From assembly GCA_028280115.1 (NCBI GenBank), contig JANQMJ010000024.1:1-64000 (forward strand): a stretch of DNA of 64,000 nt, read 5' to 3'. Within the stretch, counting starts at the first letter, position 1; the number at the start of each line of letters is the position of its first letter. The position numbers were made by a program, and so were the translations under genes. The DNA is from Parvularculaceae bacterium (GTDB lineage: Bacteria; Pseudomonadota; Alphaproteobacteria; Caulobacterales; Parvularculaceae). The notes beneath the pieces were generated by a model. The model was given only the letters and a program-made list of their open reading frames with translations. It made no database searches and had not been told where the DNA came from. Below, in pieces: positions 19,134 to 27,318 of this stretch.

Positions 19134-20618
19134 ATGCATTCCGCCTGTCGCGTAAATAAGAAAGTCAAGCTGCTCGGCGCTGCGGCGCTGTCCGTGCTGG
19201 CTGCGTCCTGCGCCAGCATCGACAAGTCGCTGCTCGAAGCCCAGGTCCCTGAACCGCCCTCGGCATGGGCCGCCGATGACGGCGCCGCCGCGCCGCCGAC
19301 CGGCGATTGGGTCGCTTCGTTCGACGATGACGTGCTGCGCAGTCTGATCGACGATGCGCTGTCCCATAACAACCAGTTGCTGGCGTCGGCGGCGAGCTTC
19401 GATCAGGCGCGCGCGAGTTCGCGCATCGCGCTGGCGGATTTGCTGCCGCAACTGGGCGCCAACTTTAATGCTTCGCGCAACGCCATTGTGACGAGTCCCA
19501 CGACGGCGGCGCAGGCCGGCGGCGGCGGCGGCGCAAGCGATCGCATTTACATCAACAATTTCTTCCTCGGCGGACAGCTTTCCTGGGAGATCGACCTTTG
19601 GGGCCGGCTGACCGACCAGACCCGCGCAGCCTATCGCGATGCGCGCGCGGCTTATGCGGACCTGTCCGGCGCACAGCTGTCGCTGGCGGCGCGGGTGGCG
19701 CAAGCCTGGTTCACCCTGATCGAAGCGCGCCAGCAGCGCGAACTCGCCGAACGCGACGTGGTCGCCCGCGAAAGCAATCTGCGGGTCACGGACCGCCGGT
19801 ATGAGCGCGGCGTCGCCTCCAGCCTCGATGTCAGGCTGTCGCGATCAGCGCTCGCTTCAAGCCAGGCCAATCTGGCGCTGCGTCAGCGCATCGAAAAAGA
19901 ATCCTCCCGGCGCATCGAAGTGCTGCTCGGCCGATATCCCGCTGCGGAAATGCAAGCAGCCGCGTCCCTGCCCGAACTGCCGCCGCTTGAAGGCGCCGGC
20001 GCGCCCGGCGACATCCTCGCCCGGCGTCCCGACCTGATCGCCGCCGAGGCGCGCATGGAAGCGGCCGGCCTGCGCGCACGCGCCGCGCGCAAGCAACTCT
20101 TGCCGCAGATCACGCTGACCTCGCAGATCAACTCGTCGGGACCGGAGATCGCCGATCTTATCGATCCCGAACGCCTGGCGGGCAATCTCGCAGGCGGTCT
20201 GTTCCAGCCCCTGTTCCAGGGCGGCCGCCTGATCGCCAACGCCAAGCGCGCCCGCGCGGCCGCTGAAACCGCGCTTTATAATTACGCCGAAACCGTGCTG
20301 ACCGCTTATGAAGAGGCGGAAAACGCGCTGGGCGCGGAATCGCTGCTGGCGGCCCAGGAAAGCGCGCTCCGCGTCGCTTTTGAAGAAGCCGCCGCGGCCG
20401 AGGCGCTTACCGAACGCCGTTACGCCAGCGGGGCGGCGACGATTTTCAATCTACTGGACGCCCAAACCCGTCGTATTTCGGCGGAGAGCCAATATATCCA
20501 GGCCCAACAGCAACGGGTGTCCAATCGGGTGCAGCTCTATCTCGCCATCGGGGGCGATTTTCTGACCGAGGCCAGATTGGCCGCGCTGCAAACGGAGATC
20601 CAGGGGACACAAGAGTAG
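19134..20618 (+). CDS. RND efflux outer-membrane lipoprotein (NodT/OprM type)
   Basis: The ATG at 19134 follows a GAGGGG ribosome-binding site and gives 494 residues; the upstream 38 codons are not part of the protein. The signal peptide ends at a lipobox (LAASC). It has the two tandem outer-membrane efflux repeats, including the family feature APGDILARRPDLIAAEARM in the middle. It forms the trimeric outer-membrane channel for the pump encoded next: the adaptor gene starts five bases after its stop. Drug or metal range cannot be inferred. Confidence 0.93.
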   Translation: MHSACRVNKKVKLLGAAALSVLAASCASIDKSLLEAQVPEPPSAWAADDGAAAPPTGDWVASFDDDVLRSLIDDALSHNNQLLASAASFDQARASSRIALADLLPQLGANFNASRNAIVTSPTTAAQAGGGGGASDRIYINNFFLGGQLSWEIDLWGRLTDQTRAAYRDARAAYADLSGAQLSLAARVAQAWFTLIEARQQRELAERDVVARESNLRVTDRRYERGVASSLDVRLSRSALASSQANLALRQRIEKESSRRIEVLLGRYPAAEMQAAASLPELPPLEGAGAPGDILARRPDLIAAEARMEAAGLRARAARKQLLPQITLTSQINSSGPEIADLIDPERLAGNLAGGLFQPLFQGGRLIANAKRARAAAETALYNYAETVLTAYEEAENALGAESLLAAQESALRVAFEEAAAAEALTERRYASGAATIFNLLDAQTRRISAESQYIQAQQQRVSNRVQLYLAIGGDFLTEARLAALQTEIQGTQE

Positions 20619-20622
20619 CGTC

Positions 20623-21816
20623 ATGTTTCGCAAGTTTTTAACTCTGTTCGGCACGATCGGGATTCTGGTCGGCGGCGTCGCGCTGATCATGCTCATGGGC
20701 TCACTGCGGCCGAAAATCGAACCCAAAGAACCGGAGATCATCCCGCCCACGGTGTTTTTTACGGTTGCGGAAAGCCGGGCCGTTACGCTTGATGTCATGG
20801 CCCAGGGCGAAGTGCGCCCGCGCACCGATATCGCCCTGACCGCGCAAGTTTCGGGGCAGGTCGTCTCAACCTCCAAAGCCTTCGTCAATGGCGGCGCCTT
20901 TGAAGAAGGCGATGTGCTCATTCAAATCCAGGATGCGCCCTATCGCGCGGCGGCGGCGGCGGCGCGCGCAAGGCTGGCGCAGGAAGAAGCCGAAGCCGCC
21001 CTTGCCCGCAGGGACTATGAAGAGCTCGGCCTTGAAGAGGATCCGACGGACCTGGCCTTGCGTCTGCCGCAACTCGAGCAGGCCCGGGCCGAATATGAAG
21101 CGGCGCGACTGGACCTTGAACGAACAACCATACGCGCGCCGTTCAAGGGCCGCGTGCGCGAACGCATCGCCGGCGTCGGCCAATATGTGGCGCCCGGCGC
21201 CCAGCTCGGGCAGATCTTTTCGACAGACATCGCCGAGATCCGTCTCGCGCTGACCGACGCCGATCTTGCAAAGCTCGGCCTGCCGATCGCCTTTGTCGAA
21301 GACGAGGATACGCCGGGACCCGATGTGGTGTTGTCCGCCGTGATCGCCGGCAAGGAACATACCTGGCGCGGCCGCGTCGCGCGGACCGACGGCGCCGTCG
21401 ATCCTACGACGCGGCAAATCTTCGCGATCGCCGTGGTCGACGATCCTTACGGCGCCGGCGCCGCCGCGGACGGCACGCCGCTGGCCATGGGCCTGTTCGT
21501 GGACGCGCGGATTTCCGGCAGTCCCTATGACGACGCCATCGTCCTGCCGCGGTCGGCGCTTTACGGCCGCGACGTGGTCTATGTCATCGCCGAGGGCGAC
21601 ATGCTTCAGGAGCGCACCGTAACGGTGATCTCCGCCGAACGGGACGCCATCACGATCACCCGCGGCGTCGAGCCGGGCGAACGGGTCGTCATTTCCCCGT
21701 TGCGCGGCGCCGGCGACGGCGACAAGGTGACGCCGACCAGCCCGACCGCGCTGACGGCGACTGTCAGCGTTGCCGATAGCGGGGCGGACGCGGCCGGCTC
21801 GGGAGAAAATCGGTGA
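20623..21816 (+). CDS. RND efflux periplasmic adaptor subunit (membrane fusion protein)
   Basis: The protein has 397 residues: an N-terminal membrane anchor (LFGTIGILVGGVALIMLM), a split lipoyl/barrel-sandwich domain (around PRTDIALTAQVSGQVV and TIRAPFKGRVRERIAGVGQYV), a helical hairpin between them, a beta-barrel and a membrane-proximal domain. It bridges the inner-membrane pump and the outer-membrane channel. It overlaps the permease gene by four bases (ATGA-type coupling, GTG start of the next gene). The C-terminal 30 residues are low complexity. Confidence 0.93.
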   Translation: MFRKFLTLFGTIGILVGGVALIMLMGSLRPKIEPKEPEIIPPTVFFTVAESRAVTLDVMAQGEVRPRTDIALTAQVSGQVVSTSKAFVNGGAFEEGDVLIQIQDAPYRAAAAAARARLAQEEAEAALARRDYEELGLEEDPTDLALRLPQLEQARAEYEAARLDLERTTIRAPFKGRVRERIAGVGQYVAPGAQLGQIFSTDIAEIRLALTDADLAKLGLPIAFVEDEDTPGPDVVLSAVIAGKEHTWRGRVARTDGAVDPTTRQIFAIAVVDDPYGAGAAADGTPLAMGLFVDARISGSPYDDAIVLPRSALYGRDVVYVIAEGDMLQERTVTVISAERDAITITRGVEPGERVVISPLRGAGDGDKVTPTSPTALTATVSVADSGADAAGSGENR

Positions 21817-24800
21817 ACGGAATCATCACATGGTGGGCGCGCAACAACGTCGCCGCCAATCTACTGATGATCGCGTGCATCATTGGCGGCGCGATTGCTT
21901 TCCTGCGCCTTGAGCGCGAGGTTTTTCCGTCCGCCGATTTCAACGGCGCAACGGTCAGCGTTGCATGGCCAGGCGCCTCGCCGCGGGAAATCGAAGAACA
22001 GATCATCCTGCGGATCGAAGAGGCGGTCGCCGACATCGACGGCGTCGAACATATTGACGCAACCGCGCGCGAAGGCGCGGCCACGATCAATGTCGAAGGC
22101 GAAGACACGATCGACGCGACGCGTTTCCTCAACGACATCAAGAACCGCATCGACGGCATTTCGACCCTGCCGCAAGACGCTTTCCCGCCGGTGGTTGCGC
22201 AATGGCGCAACGAAGGCGGCGCGGTCTACATGGCGGTCTATGGCGATCTGACCGAGCGCGAACTCAACCGGCTGGCGCGGGATCTGCGCGACGATGTCGC
22301 CCAACTGCCCGACGGTTCGCCCCTGGTCAATTTGTGGGGCCAGTCGCGCGAAGAAGTTTCCATCGAGGTTTCCGAAGAAGCATTGCGCCGCTATGGGCTG
22401 ACCTTTGACGACGTGGCGCGCGCGATTCGCGGATCGTCGCTGAACATCGCCGCCGGTCAGGTGCGCACCGAAACCGGCAACATTCAGGTCGCTGCGCGCG
22501 CGCTTGCCGACACCGAAGCGGAATTCGGCCGGATCGTGGTCCGCCAAAATCCGGACGGTTCGATCTTGCGGGTGCGCGACGTCGCGAAAGTCGTCGACGG
22601 GTTTGAAGACCGCAAGCAAAAGCGCGAACTCAACGGCAAACCGTCGATTTCGATCGCGGTGAACGCGCCGGAAAAGCTCAACATCGTCAAACTGTCAAAG
22701 GCCGTAAACGGCTGGGTCGCGGAAAAGAACGAGGAGCTTGCGGGCAAGGCCGAAATCTATGTCTGGTTCGATACGGCCGATCTTTATTTCGCGCGCATGG
22801 AACTGGTGTCGTCGAACGGGCTTATCGGCCTTTTGTTGGTGACGATCATTCTTTTGCTGTTCCTGCGGCCGGCCGTAGCGTTCTGGGTCGGCGTCGGCAT
22901 CGCCGTTTCGTTCGCCGGCGCGTTCATTTTCATGCCGGTGACCGGCGTGTCGCTGAACATGCTGTCCCTGTTCGCCTTCCTCCTGGTGATCGGGGTCGTG
23001 GTCGACGACGCGATCATTGTCGGCGAAAGCATCCATAATCAGACCGAAGAGGGCCATACCGGCGTCGATGCAGCGATCTTGGGCACGCAGCTTGTCGCCA
23101 AGCCCGTCCTGTTCGCGGTGTTGACGACCATGATTGCGTTTCTGCCCTGGCTGTTCATGTCCGGCGGCACGGCGCAATTTACAAAACACATTACGCTGAC
23201 GGTTATTTTTGCGCTGGCGTTTTCGCTTATTGAATCGTTCTTTATTCTGCCGTCGCATCTGTCGCACATGAAAAAGCAGAACCGCGAGGGCGTCTATTAC
23301 CGGCTGCAGGGCGTGTTTGCGGACGGCCTGTTGACAGTCGCGAGAACCGTTTATGGGCCGCTGATCAGGCTCGCCCTGCGGTTTCGCTATTTCACCGTCG
23401 CCGGCTTCATCGTGGCGTTCGCAACGGCGACGGCCTTGCTCGCACAGGGCTGGATTTCCTTCAAGTTCATGCCGGAGGTTCAGGGCACGTTTATCTCGAT
23501 GACCGTTCGCCTGCCCGAGGGCGCGGCGTTTTCTCGCTCGCTTCAGATCTTCGACGAAGTTGAAGCGGCCGCCGAACGGCTGAAGCAAACCAAGGGCCAG
23601 GTCGACGGCATAGATTTCGTGCAGTCGGTCTATATCCGCGCCGACGAGACGCAGGTCGTTTCGTTTGTCACCATCATCCCGGCCGATAAACGCAAGGAAT
23701 CGACCCAGGATGTCGCCGAAGAATTCCGCAGCCTGCTTTCGGATATTCCCGACGCCGAAGAAATCAACATCACCTACACGGTCAACAATCAGGGCCCCGA
23801 TTTTGAATTCGGAATCGAGTCCGACGATCTGGAGGAGCTGCGCATTGCAACGCTTGACGTGCAAAATTATCTGCGCACCCTGCCCGGCGTTTATGACGTT
23901 CGCAACAATCTTCAGTCCGAAACGCCCGAACTCCAGCTTAAGCTCAAACCCGGCGCGGAACGCTTCGGCCTGACGCTCGGCGAAGTCTCAAGGCAGGTCC
24001 GCCAGGCGTTTTACGGCGAGGAAGTCCAGCGCCTGCCCCGCGAAGGCCAGGATGTCCGCGTCATGGTTCGCTATCCCGCGTCGGATCGCCAATCCCTGAC
24101 TACCATCGAGAGCATGCGCGTGCGCACCGCCGACGGCCGCGAAGTGCCGCTGACCGCCGTCGCCGACGCCGAGTTCGCGCCGAGCTTTAAGCGCATCGAG
24201 CGGCGCGACCGCACGCGCTCGGCGCGCATTACCGCCGAGGCCAGGGAAAATGTCGACCGTGCGGCGATCTTGAAACTCTTCCGCGAGGAATTCGTCCCGG
24301 ACTGGAAGCAGCGCCACCCCAACGTCAATCTCGCCGAACGCGGCGACGCGGAGGCCCAGGCGGAGTTCCTCCTGGAATTCCTCTCGCTTTACGCCGTGGC
24401 GCTGTTCGCCATGTATATGTTGCTGGCGATCGCGTTCAGTTCCTATTGGGAGCCGATCCTGGTGATGTGCGCGATCCCCTTCGGCTTCATGGGCGCGGCG
24501 TTTGGGCATCTGATTTTCGGGCTGGAGTTTGCGCTGTTTTCGTTTTTCGGGGTCGGTGCGGCGGCGGGGGTCGTCGTCAACGACAATCTGGTGCTGATCG
24601 ATCTGGTCAACCGGCTGCGCGCCAAGGGCGAAGGCGCTTTCGCCGCGCTGGTAAAAGCCGGCGTTGCGCGTTTCCGGCCGATTTTGCTGACCTCGGTGAC
24701 GACCTTCGTCGGCTTGCTGCCGATTATGTTCGAACGATCGACGGAAGCGCAGTTCCTGATGCCGACCGTGGTCTCACTCGCCTGGGGCGTCTTCTTCGCC

Positions 24801-25010
24801 CTCTTTGTGACCTTGTTCTTCGTGCCGGCGATGTACGCCGTGGGCGCGGATATTTCACGGTTCTATCGCTGGGCGTGGACCGGCGAAAAGCAGCCTGCAG
24901 TCGGCCAAGGCCGTCCGCTGGAGGATCGAATCGGCGATTCGGCGCGGCCCCAGACCGACCTTTCCGGCCGGGAACGGCGTCGTAACCCGCTCTGGGACCC
25001 GGCTGAGTAA
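21813..25010 (+). CDS. RND efflux permease (AcrB/HAE1-like)
   Basis: A 1065-residue transporter starting with GTG, overlapping the adaptor gene. It has twelve membrane segments in two halves, each with a large periplasmic loop. TM4 contains GVVVDDAIIVGE, the acidic proton-relay position of the family, and TM10 contains GVVVNDNLVLIDLV. The C-terminus is a hydrophilic tail (RPQTDLSGRERRRNPLWDPAE). It exports drugs, metals or lipophilic compounds using the proton gradient. The second-half motif has Asn-Asp instead of Asn-Asn/Asp variants, as in many members that resemble the triclosan-type alphaproteobacterial pumps; the substrate is unknown. Confidence 0.94.
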   Translation: MNGIITWWARNNVAANLLMIACIIGGAIAFLRLEREVFPSADFNGATVSVAWPGASPREIEEQIILRIEEAVADIDGVEHIDATAREGAATINVEGEDTIDATRFLNDIKNRIDGISTLPQDAFPPVVAQWRNEGGAVYMAVYGDLTERELNRLARDLRDDVAQLPDGSPLVNLWGQSREEVSIEVSEEALRRYGLTFDDVARAIRGSSLNIAAGQVRTETGNIQVAARALADTEAEFGRIVVRQNPDGSILRVRDVAKVVDGFEDRKQKRELNGKPSISIAVNAPEKLNIVKLSKAVNGWVAEKNEELAGKAEIYVWFDTADLYFARMELVSSNGLIGLLLVTIILLLFLRPAVAFWVGVGIAVSFAGAFIFMPVTGVSLNMLSLFAFLLVIGVVVDDAIIVGESIHNQTEEGHTGVDAAILGTQLVAKPVLFAVLTTMIAFLPWLFMSGGTAQFTKHITLTVIFALAFSLIESFFILPSHLSHMKKQNREGVYYRLQGVFADGLLTVARTVYGPLIRLALRFRYFTVAGFIVAFATATALLAQGWISFKFMPEVQGTFISMTVRLPEGAAFSRSLQIFDEVEAAAERLKQTKGQVDGIDFVQSVYIRADETQVVSFVTIIPADKRKESTQDVAEEFRSLLSDIPDAEEINITYTVNNQGPDFEFGIESDDLEELRIATLDVQNYLRTLPGVYDVRNNLQSETPELQLKLKPGAERFGLTLGEVSRQVRQAFYGEEVQRLPREGQDVRVMVRYPASDRQSLTTIESMRVRTADGREVPLTAVADAEFAPSFKRIERRDRTRSARITAEARENVDRAAILKLFREEFVPDWKQRHPNVNLAERGDAEAQAEFLLEFLSLYAVALFAMYMLLAIAFSSYWEPILVMCAIPFGFMGAAFGHLIFGLEFALFSFFGVGAAAGVVVNDNLVLIDLVNRLRAKGEGAFAALVKAGVARFRPILLTSVTTFVGLLPIMFERSTEAQFLMPTVVSLAWGVFFALFVTLFFVPAMYAVGADISRFYRWAWTGEKQPAVGQGRPLEDRIGDSARPQTDLSGRERRRNPLWDPAE

Positions 25011-25024
25011 GAAAAGCCGATCCG

Positions 25025-25039
25025 TTAACCTTATGTTAA
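25025..25039. promoter_or_regulatory. CtrA-type binding box TTAA-N7-TTAA
   Basis: TTAACCTTATGTTAA is a perfect match to the full CtrA site of Caulobacter-like bacteria (two TTAA halves 7 bases apart). It lies 15 bases after the stop of the RND permease gene and about 25 bases before a strong hairpin series ending in a terminator, so it could activate a short transcript. A further TTAA half is at 25055-25058. Function is inferred from the consensus only. Confidence 0.55.
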
Positions 25040-25063
25040 TATCTTTCTGAGAGGTTAAGAGGG

Positions 25064-25147
25064 TCTTCTCCCGAGAAGATACCCCACCATACCCCACGAC
25101 AGTGAGTACCGGCCGCGTTCCCCCCAAGGCGCGGCCGTCTCGCTTTT
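25064..25147 (+). ncRNA. Candidate small RNA with C-rich unpaired segments
   Basis: Downstream of the CtrA-type box comes a compact hairpin (TCTTCT-CCCG-AGAAGA, 25064-25079), then an unpaired stretch with repeated ACCCCAC words (25081-25098), then a rho-independent terminator whose loop holds CCCCCC. No reading frame of note is present. C-rich loops that pair with ribosome-binding sites are common in bacterial small RNAs. The 5' end is not known; it is set here at the first hairpin. It could instead be only the 3' end of the efflux transcript. Confidence 0.35.
25110..25147 (+). terminator. Rho-independent terminator after the RND operon / candidate small RNA
   Basis: CGGCCGCG (25110-25117) pairs with CGCGGCCG (25130-25137) across a C-rich loop and is followed by TCTCGCTTTT. 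Confidence 0.75.
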
Positions 25148-25255
25148 ATGGCCCGCCGGTCCCCGCCAGGCTCGCTGCAGCTAGGCTGATTCGGCCTTAA
25201 AAGATGGTGGATTCGCCACCGACCCTTTGCTATATCCGCCGCTCTTAAAAGCTGT

Positions 25256-25331
25256 TCCCCGGTAGCTCAGTTGGTAGAGCAAGCGGCTGTTAACCGCTGG
25301 GTCGCTGGTTCGAGTCCGGCCCGGGGAGCCA
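25256..25331 (+). tRNA. tRNA-Asn (GTT)
   Basis: A 76-base cloverleaf. The acceptor TCCCCGG (25256-25262) pairs with CCGGGGA (25321-25327), with discriminator G and encoded CCA. The anticodon GTT is at 25289-25291 and the T arm GTTCGAGTCC is present. The AT-rich AbiE module begins about 150 bases downstream, so this tRNA may be the landing site of a small island. Confidence 0.97.
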
Positions 25332-25478
25332 CCATCGGCTGCTAATGAATTCAATGCGTTACGGGAAAATTTTTCCGCGACCCCAATTTGATTCTCGAAC
25401 TTTTTCGCATCCATCTTTTTTTTCGTTGACCAAGTTAAATTCACCATCATTTGTATTGTCATCGAGAACGTTTCCAAT

Positions 25479-26339
25479 TCACGACAGAAGCGTGTTCACA
25501 ATCTTGTCCAACTTGGATTCGAAAAACCGGCTGCCCCAAAGCTTCAGAGATTCCACTTCCGTGGGGCGCAAGAAACGAATGACGTCTTTTTTAGCCTCGT
25601 TCCAATCAATTGACTGAATGCGTTTGGTCATTTCGGTTTGGAGCCACTCTACATTCACGGCAAGTGTTTCATCGTGCGCCCAAGGGCCGAATTGACGTAG
25701 AGCCGCTTCCAGGTGCGGCAAATTCGGAAAAATTCCTTTAGCAGCGTACCAAGAGAAATCGTACCAATCGCGCCCCTTTAAAAATTTCCGGCACAGCAAT
25801 GCGTGAATTTTTAGCGCAAAATTCGACGCCAAATCCTGATGCCTGATCTCAAAATCAACCGGAAAATCGAGATACGTGAATTCATCATTCGAATGACCGG
25901 GCGGTTCAACATCGATTTCCAGTTTGATTTTCAGGAGTTTCCGAGAATCTCTTTTTCCAAATGACAAATCCAGCTGGTTGACGATCGAATTATCCTTAAT
26001 GACCGCGTTACGGATGCGCTTGTCCATTTGCTCTTTGGAGATCGCTTCGGGCTGCAGGCCATATTCTTCAAATGTTTGCGTAAGAACATTTAGAAAAGGC
26101 GCCCAGTCGAATTTCGGATCAGACGCCAACAACATGAAGTCCAGGTCTTCAGAAAACCGCGGCAGTTTGTGAAGAATGCGCAAGCTGGTGCCGCCCTGGA
26201 AAACAGCAACCTCAAAAAACTTTGCTCGCCAGAGACCATAGAGCGCGATCTCCTGGATAATCTCTTTGGTCGCGTTCTCAACTTCAACATCATTGGCAGG
26301 TTTGTAACTGGCCAATCGGGCCTGAATAATCTCATTCAT
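25479..26339 (-). CDS. abiEii: AbiEii/AbiGii-type nucleotidyltransferase toxin
   Basis: A 286-residue protein with the DUF1814 nucleotidyltransferase signature: GGTSL (49-53), then RFSEDLDF (61-68), which supplies the catalytic acids, and a later KIHALLCRKFLKGRDWYDF segment typical of the family. Type IV AbiE toxins block growth by modifying tRNA or otherwise using NTPs and give phage abortive infection. The start is two bases after the stop of the antitoxin gene, so they form one operon. Base composition is clearly more AT-rich than the flanks, which supports horizontal transfer. It ends about 150 bases from tRNA-Asn. Confidence 0.9.
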   Translation of the reverse strand: MNEIIQARLASYKPANDVEVENATKEIIQEIALYGLWRAKFFEVAVFQGGTSLRILHKLPRFSEDLDFMLLASDPKFDWAPFLNVLTQTFEEYGLQPEAISKEQMDKRIRNAVIKDNSIVNQLDLSFGKRDSRKLLKIKLEIDVEPPGHSNDEFTYLDFPVDFEIRHQDLASNFALKIHALLCRKFLKGRDWYDFSWYAAKGIFPNLPHLEAALRQFGPWAHDETLAVNVEWLQTEMTKRIQSIDWNEAKKDVIRFLRPTEVESLKLWGSRFFESKLDKIVNTLLS

Positions 26340-26341
26340 TG

Positions 26342-27028
26342 CTATGATCTTTTCCGCGTCGGCGCCTTACTTGATTTTAAGGCACGGACGTCACGTTCGA
26401 ACCGGGACAAAAATTCGTTGACGGCTTTGTGCTTATAAACGCCACGCAAATCCGAAAAGTTTTTCGGACGAATCTGAACAAGGTGCGCTTTGCCAATCCG
26501 CATTCCGTTTTCAAGCCAAGCAACGCCTTGCCAGTCCTGCTTCCGAAAGGCGACCAAGTCCATGAACGCCCGCAGAGGTGACGCCACGAGCATCGCTTGA
26601 TCGCTGATGACGTGCCGCTGGACTCCCGCAAGGAAACCTGATTTGTGAAGCGCCAACGGATTGAATTCGAAATTGCCAAAATTCGGATGGTTGAGGACTT
26701 GGGATTTTCGGCCCGGCGTCACGCTGACGGTTGTGTAAACGGCCTCTGGAATCCAGCCATGAAAAGACAGCGCCGTTTCCATGGAAACATAGCTGCCTGG
26801 GACCAGCACCTGAGCAAGCGCAAAGGGATGAAGAGCGTGTTCACGGTACTGCTCAGCCAGAACATAAAAACCGCGTTTGATCCGAACGAGCGCTCCCGAC
26901 TGCAAGGCGCGCTTTACCTGGCCATAGCGCCGGTCATCGCTGCCGCCCAGGATGCGCCCAATTTGCTGATCGTTCAGGATCCGATCCGCGTAACCGGCGC
27001 TTTTAACTTGTGAAATCAAGGCGCTCAT
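26342..27028 (-). CDS. abiEi: AbiEi-family antitoxin / transcriptional autorepressor
   Basis: A 228-residue protein. The N-terminal winged helix includes LNDQQIGRILGGSDDRRYGQ and GALVRIKRGFYVL; the C-terminal antitoxin domain starts at SYVSMETALSFHGWIPEAV. AbiEi proteins neutralise AbiEii without direct binding (type IV) and repress their own promoter by binding inverted repeats. A 37-base palindrome lies directly upstream of the start (27032-27068). The composition is AT-rich, like the toxin gene. Confidence 0.9.
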   Translation of the reverse strand: MSALISQVKSAGYADRILNDQQIGRILGGSDDRRYGQVKRALQSGALVRIKRGFYVLAEQYREHALHPFALAQVLVPGSYVSMETALSFHGWIPEAVYTTVSVTPGRKSQVLNHPNFGNFEFNPLALHKSGFLAGVQRHVISDQAMLVASPLRAFMDLVAFRKQDWQGVAWLENGMRIGKAHLVQIRPKNFSDLRGVYKHKAVNEFLSRFERDVRALKSSKAPTRKRS

Positions 27029-27031
27029 AAA

Positions 27032-27068
27032 ATTCTCGATACTGTCACAATATGACAGTTACGAGAAT
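27032..27068. promoter_or_regulatory. Palindromic operator and probable promoter of the abiE operon
   Basis: Two 16-base arms (ATTCTCGATACTGTCA and TGACAGTTACGAGAAT) match as inverted repeats except for two positions, around a 5-base centre. The right end begins four bases before the antitoxin start. On the minus strand TTAACA and, 17 bases on, TCATAT could serve as -35 and -10 elements, with the -10 inside the palindrome. AbiEi autoregulation through inverted repeats is established for related systems; binding here is inferred. Confidence 0.6.
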
Positions 27069-27206
27069 TATTTGTTAATTGCAAGGTGGCTGGCTTTTCT
27101 CAAATGCACAGGGGATGGCAATTCACGAATTCGCCGTCATTCCCTGCAAAACCGCCCGAAACTCAGTATTCGACGCCTGACACAAAGTCCGATACGCATT
27201 CACGAA

Positions 27207-27215
27207 GGGGAGCCA
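27207..27215. repeat. Possible attachment-site remnant (9-base match to tRNA-Asn 3' end)
   Basis: GGGGAGCCA repeats the last nine bases of the tRNA-Asn gene (25323-25331) and lies just beyond the abiE operon in the same orientation. The segment 27069-27318 otherwise holds no gene. The match is short and no integrase is present. Confidence 0.25.
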
Positions 27216-27318
27216 TTCCCGTAAAAATCCGCGAATCGGCGCCAAGAATCGCGCCGCGCATCTGCGCCGACCGAAAAAGACTTAAGTCTCAATGCAAGAC
27301 GGCCCGCCTTAGCCCGCC

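Noticed and set aside
25181-25477. 98-residue minus-strand frame across tRNA-Asn
   Set aside because: Its central part is the antisense of the tRNA gene, a well-known false protein; no ribosome-binding site or domain.
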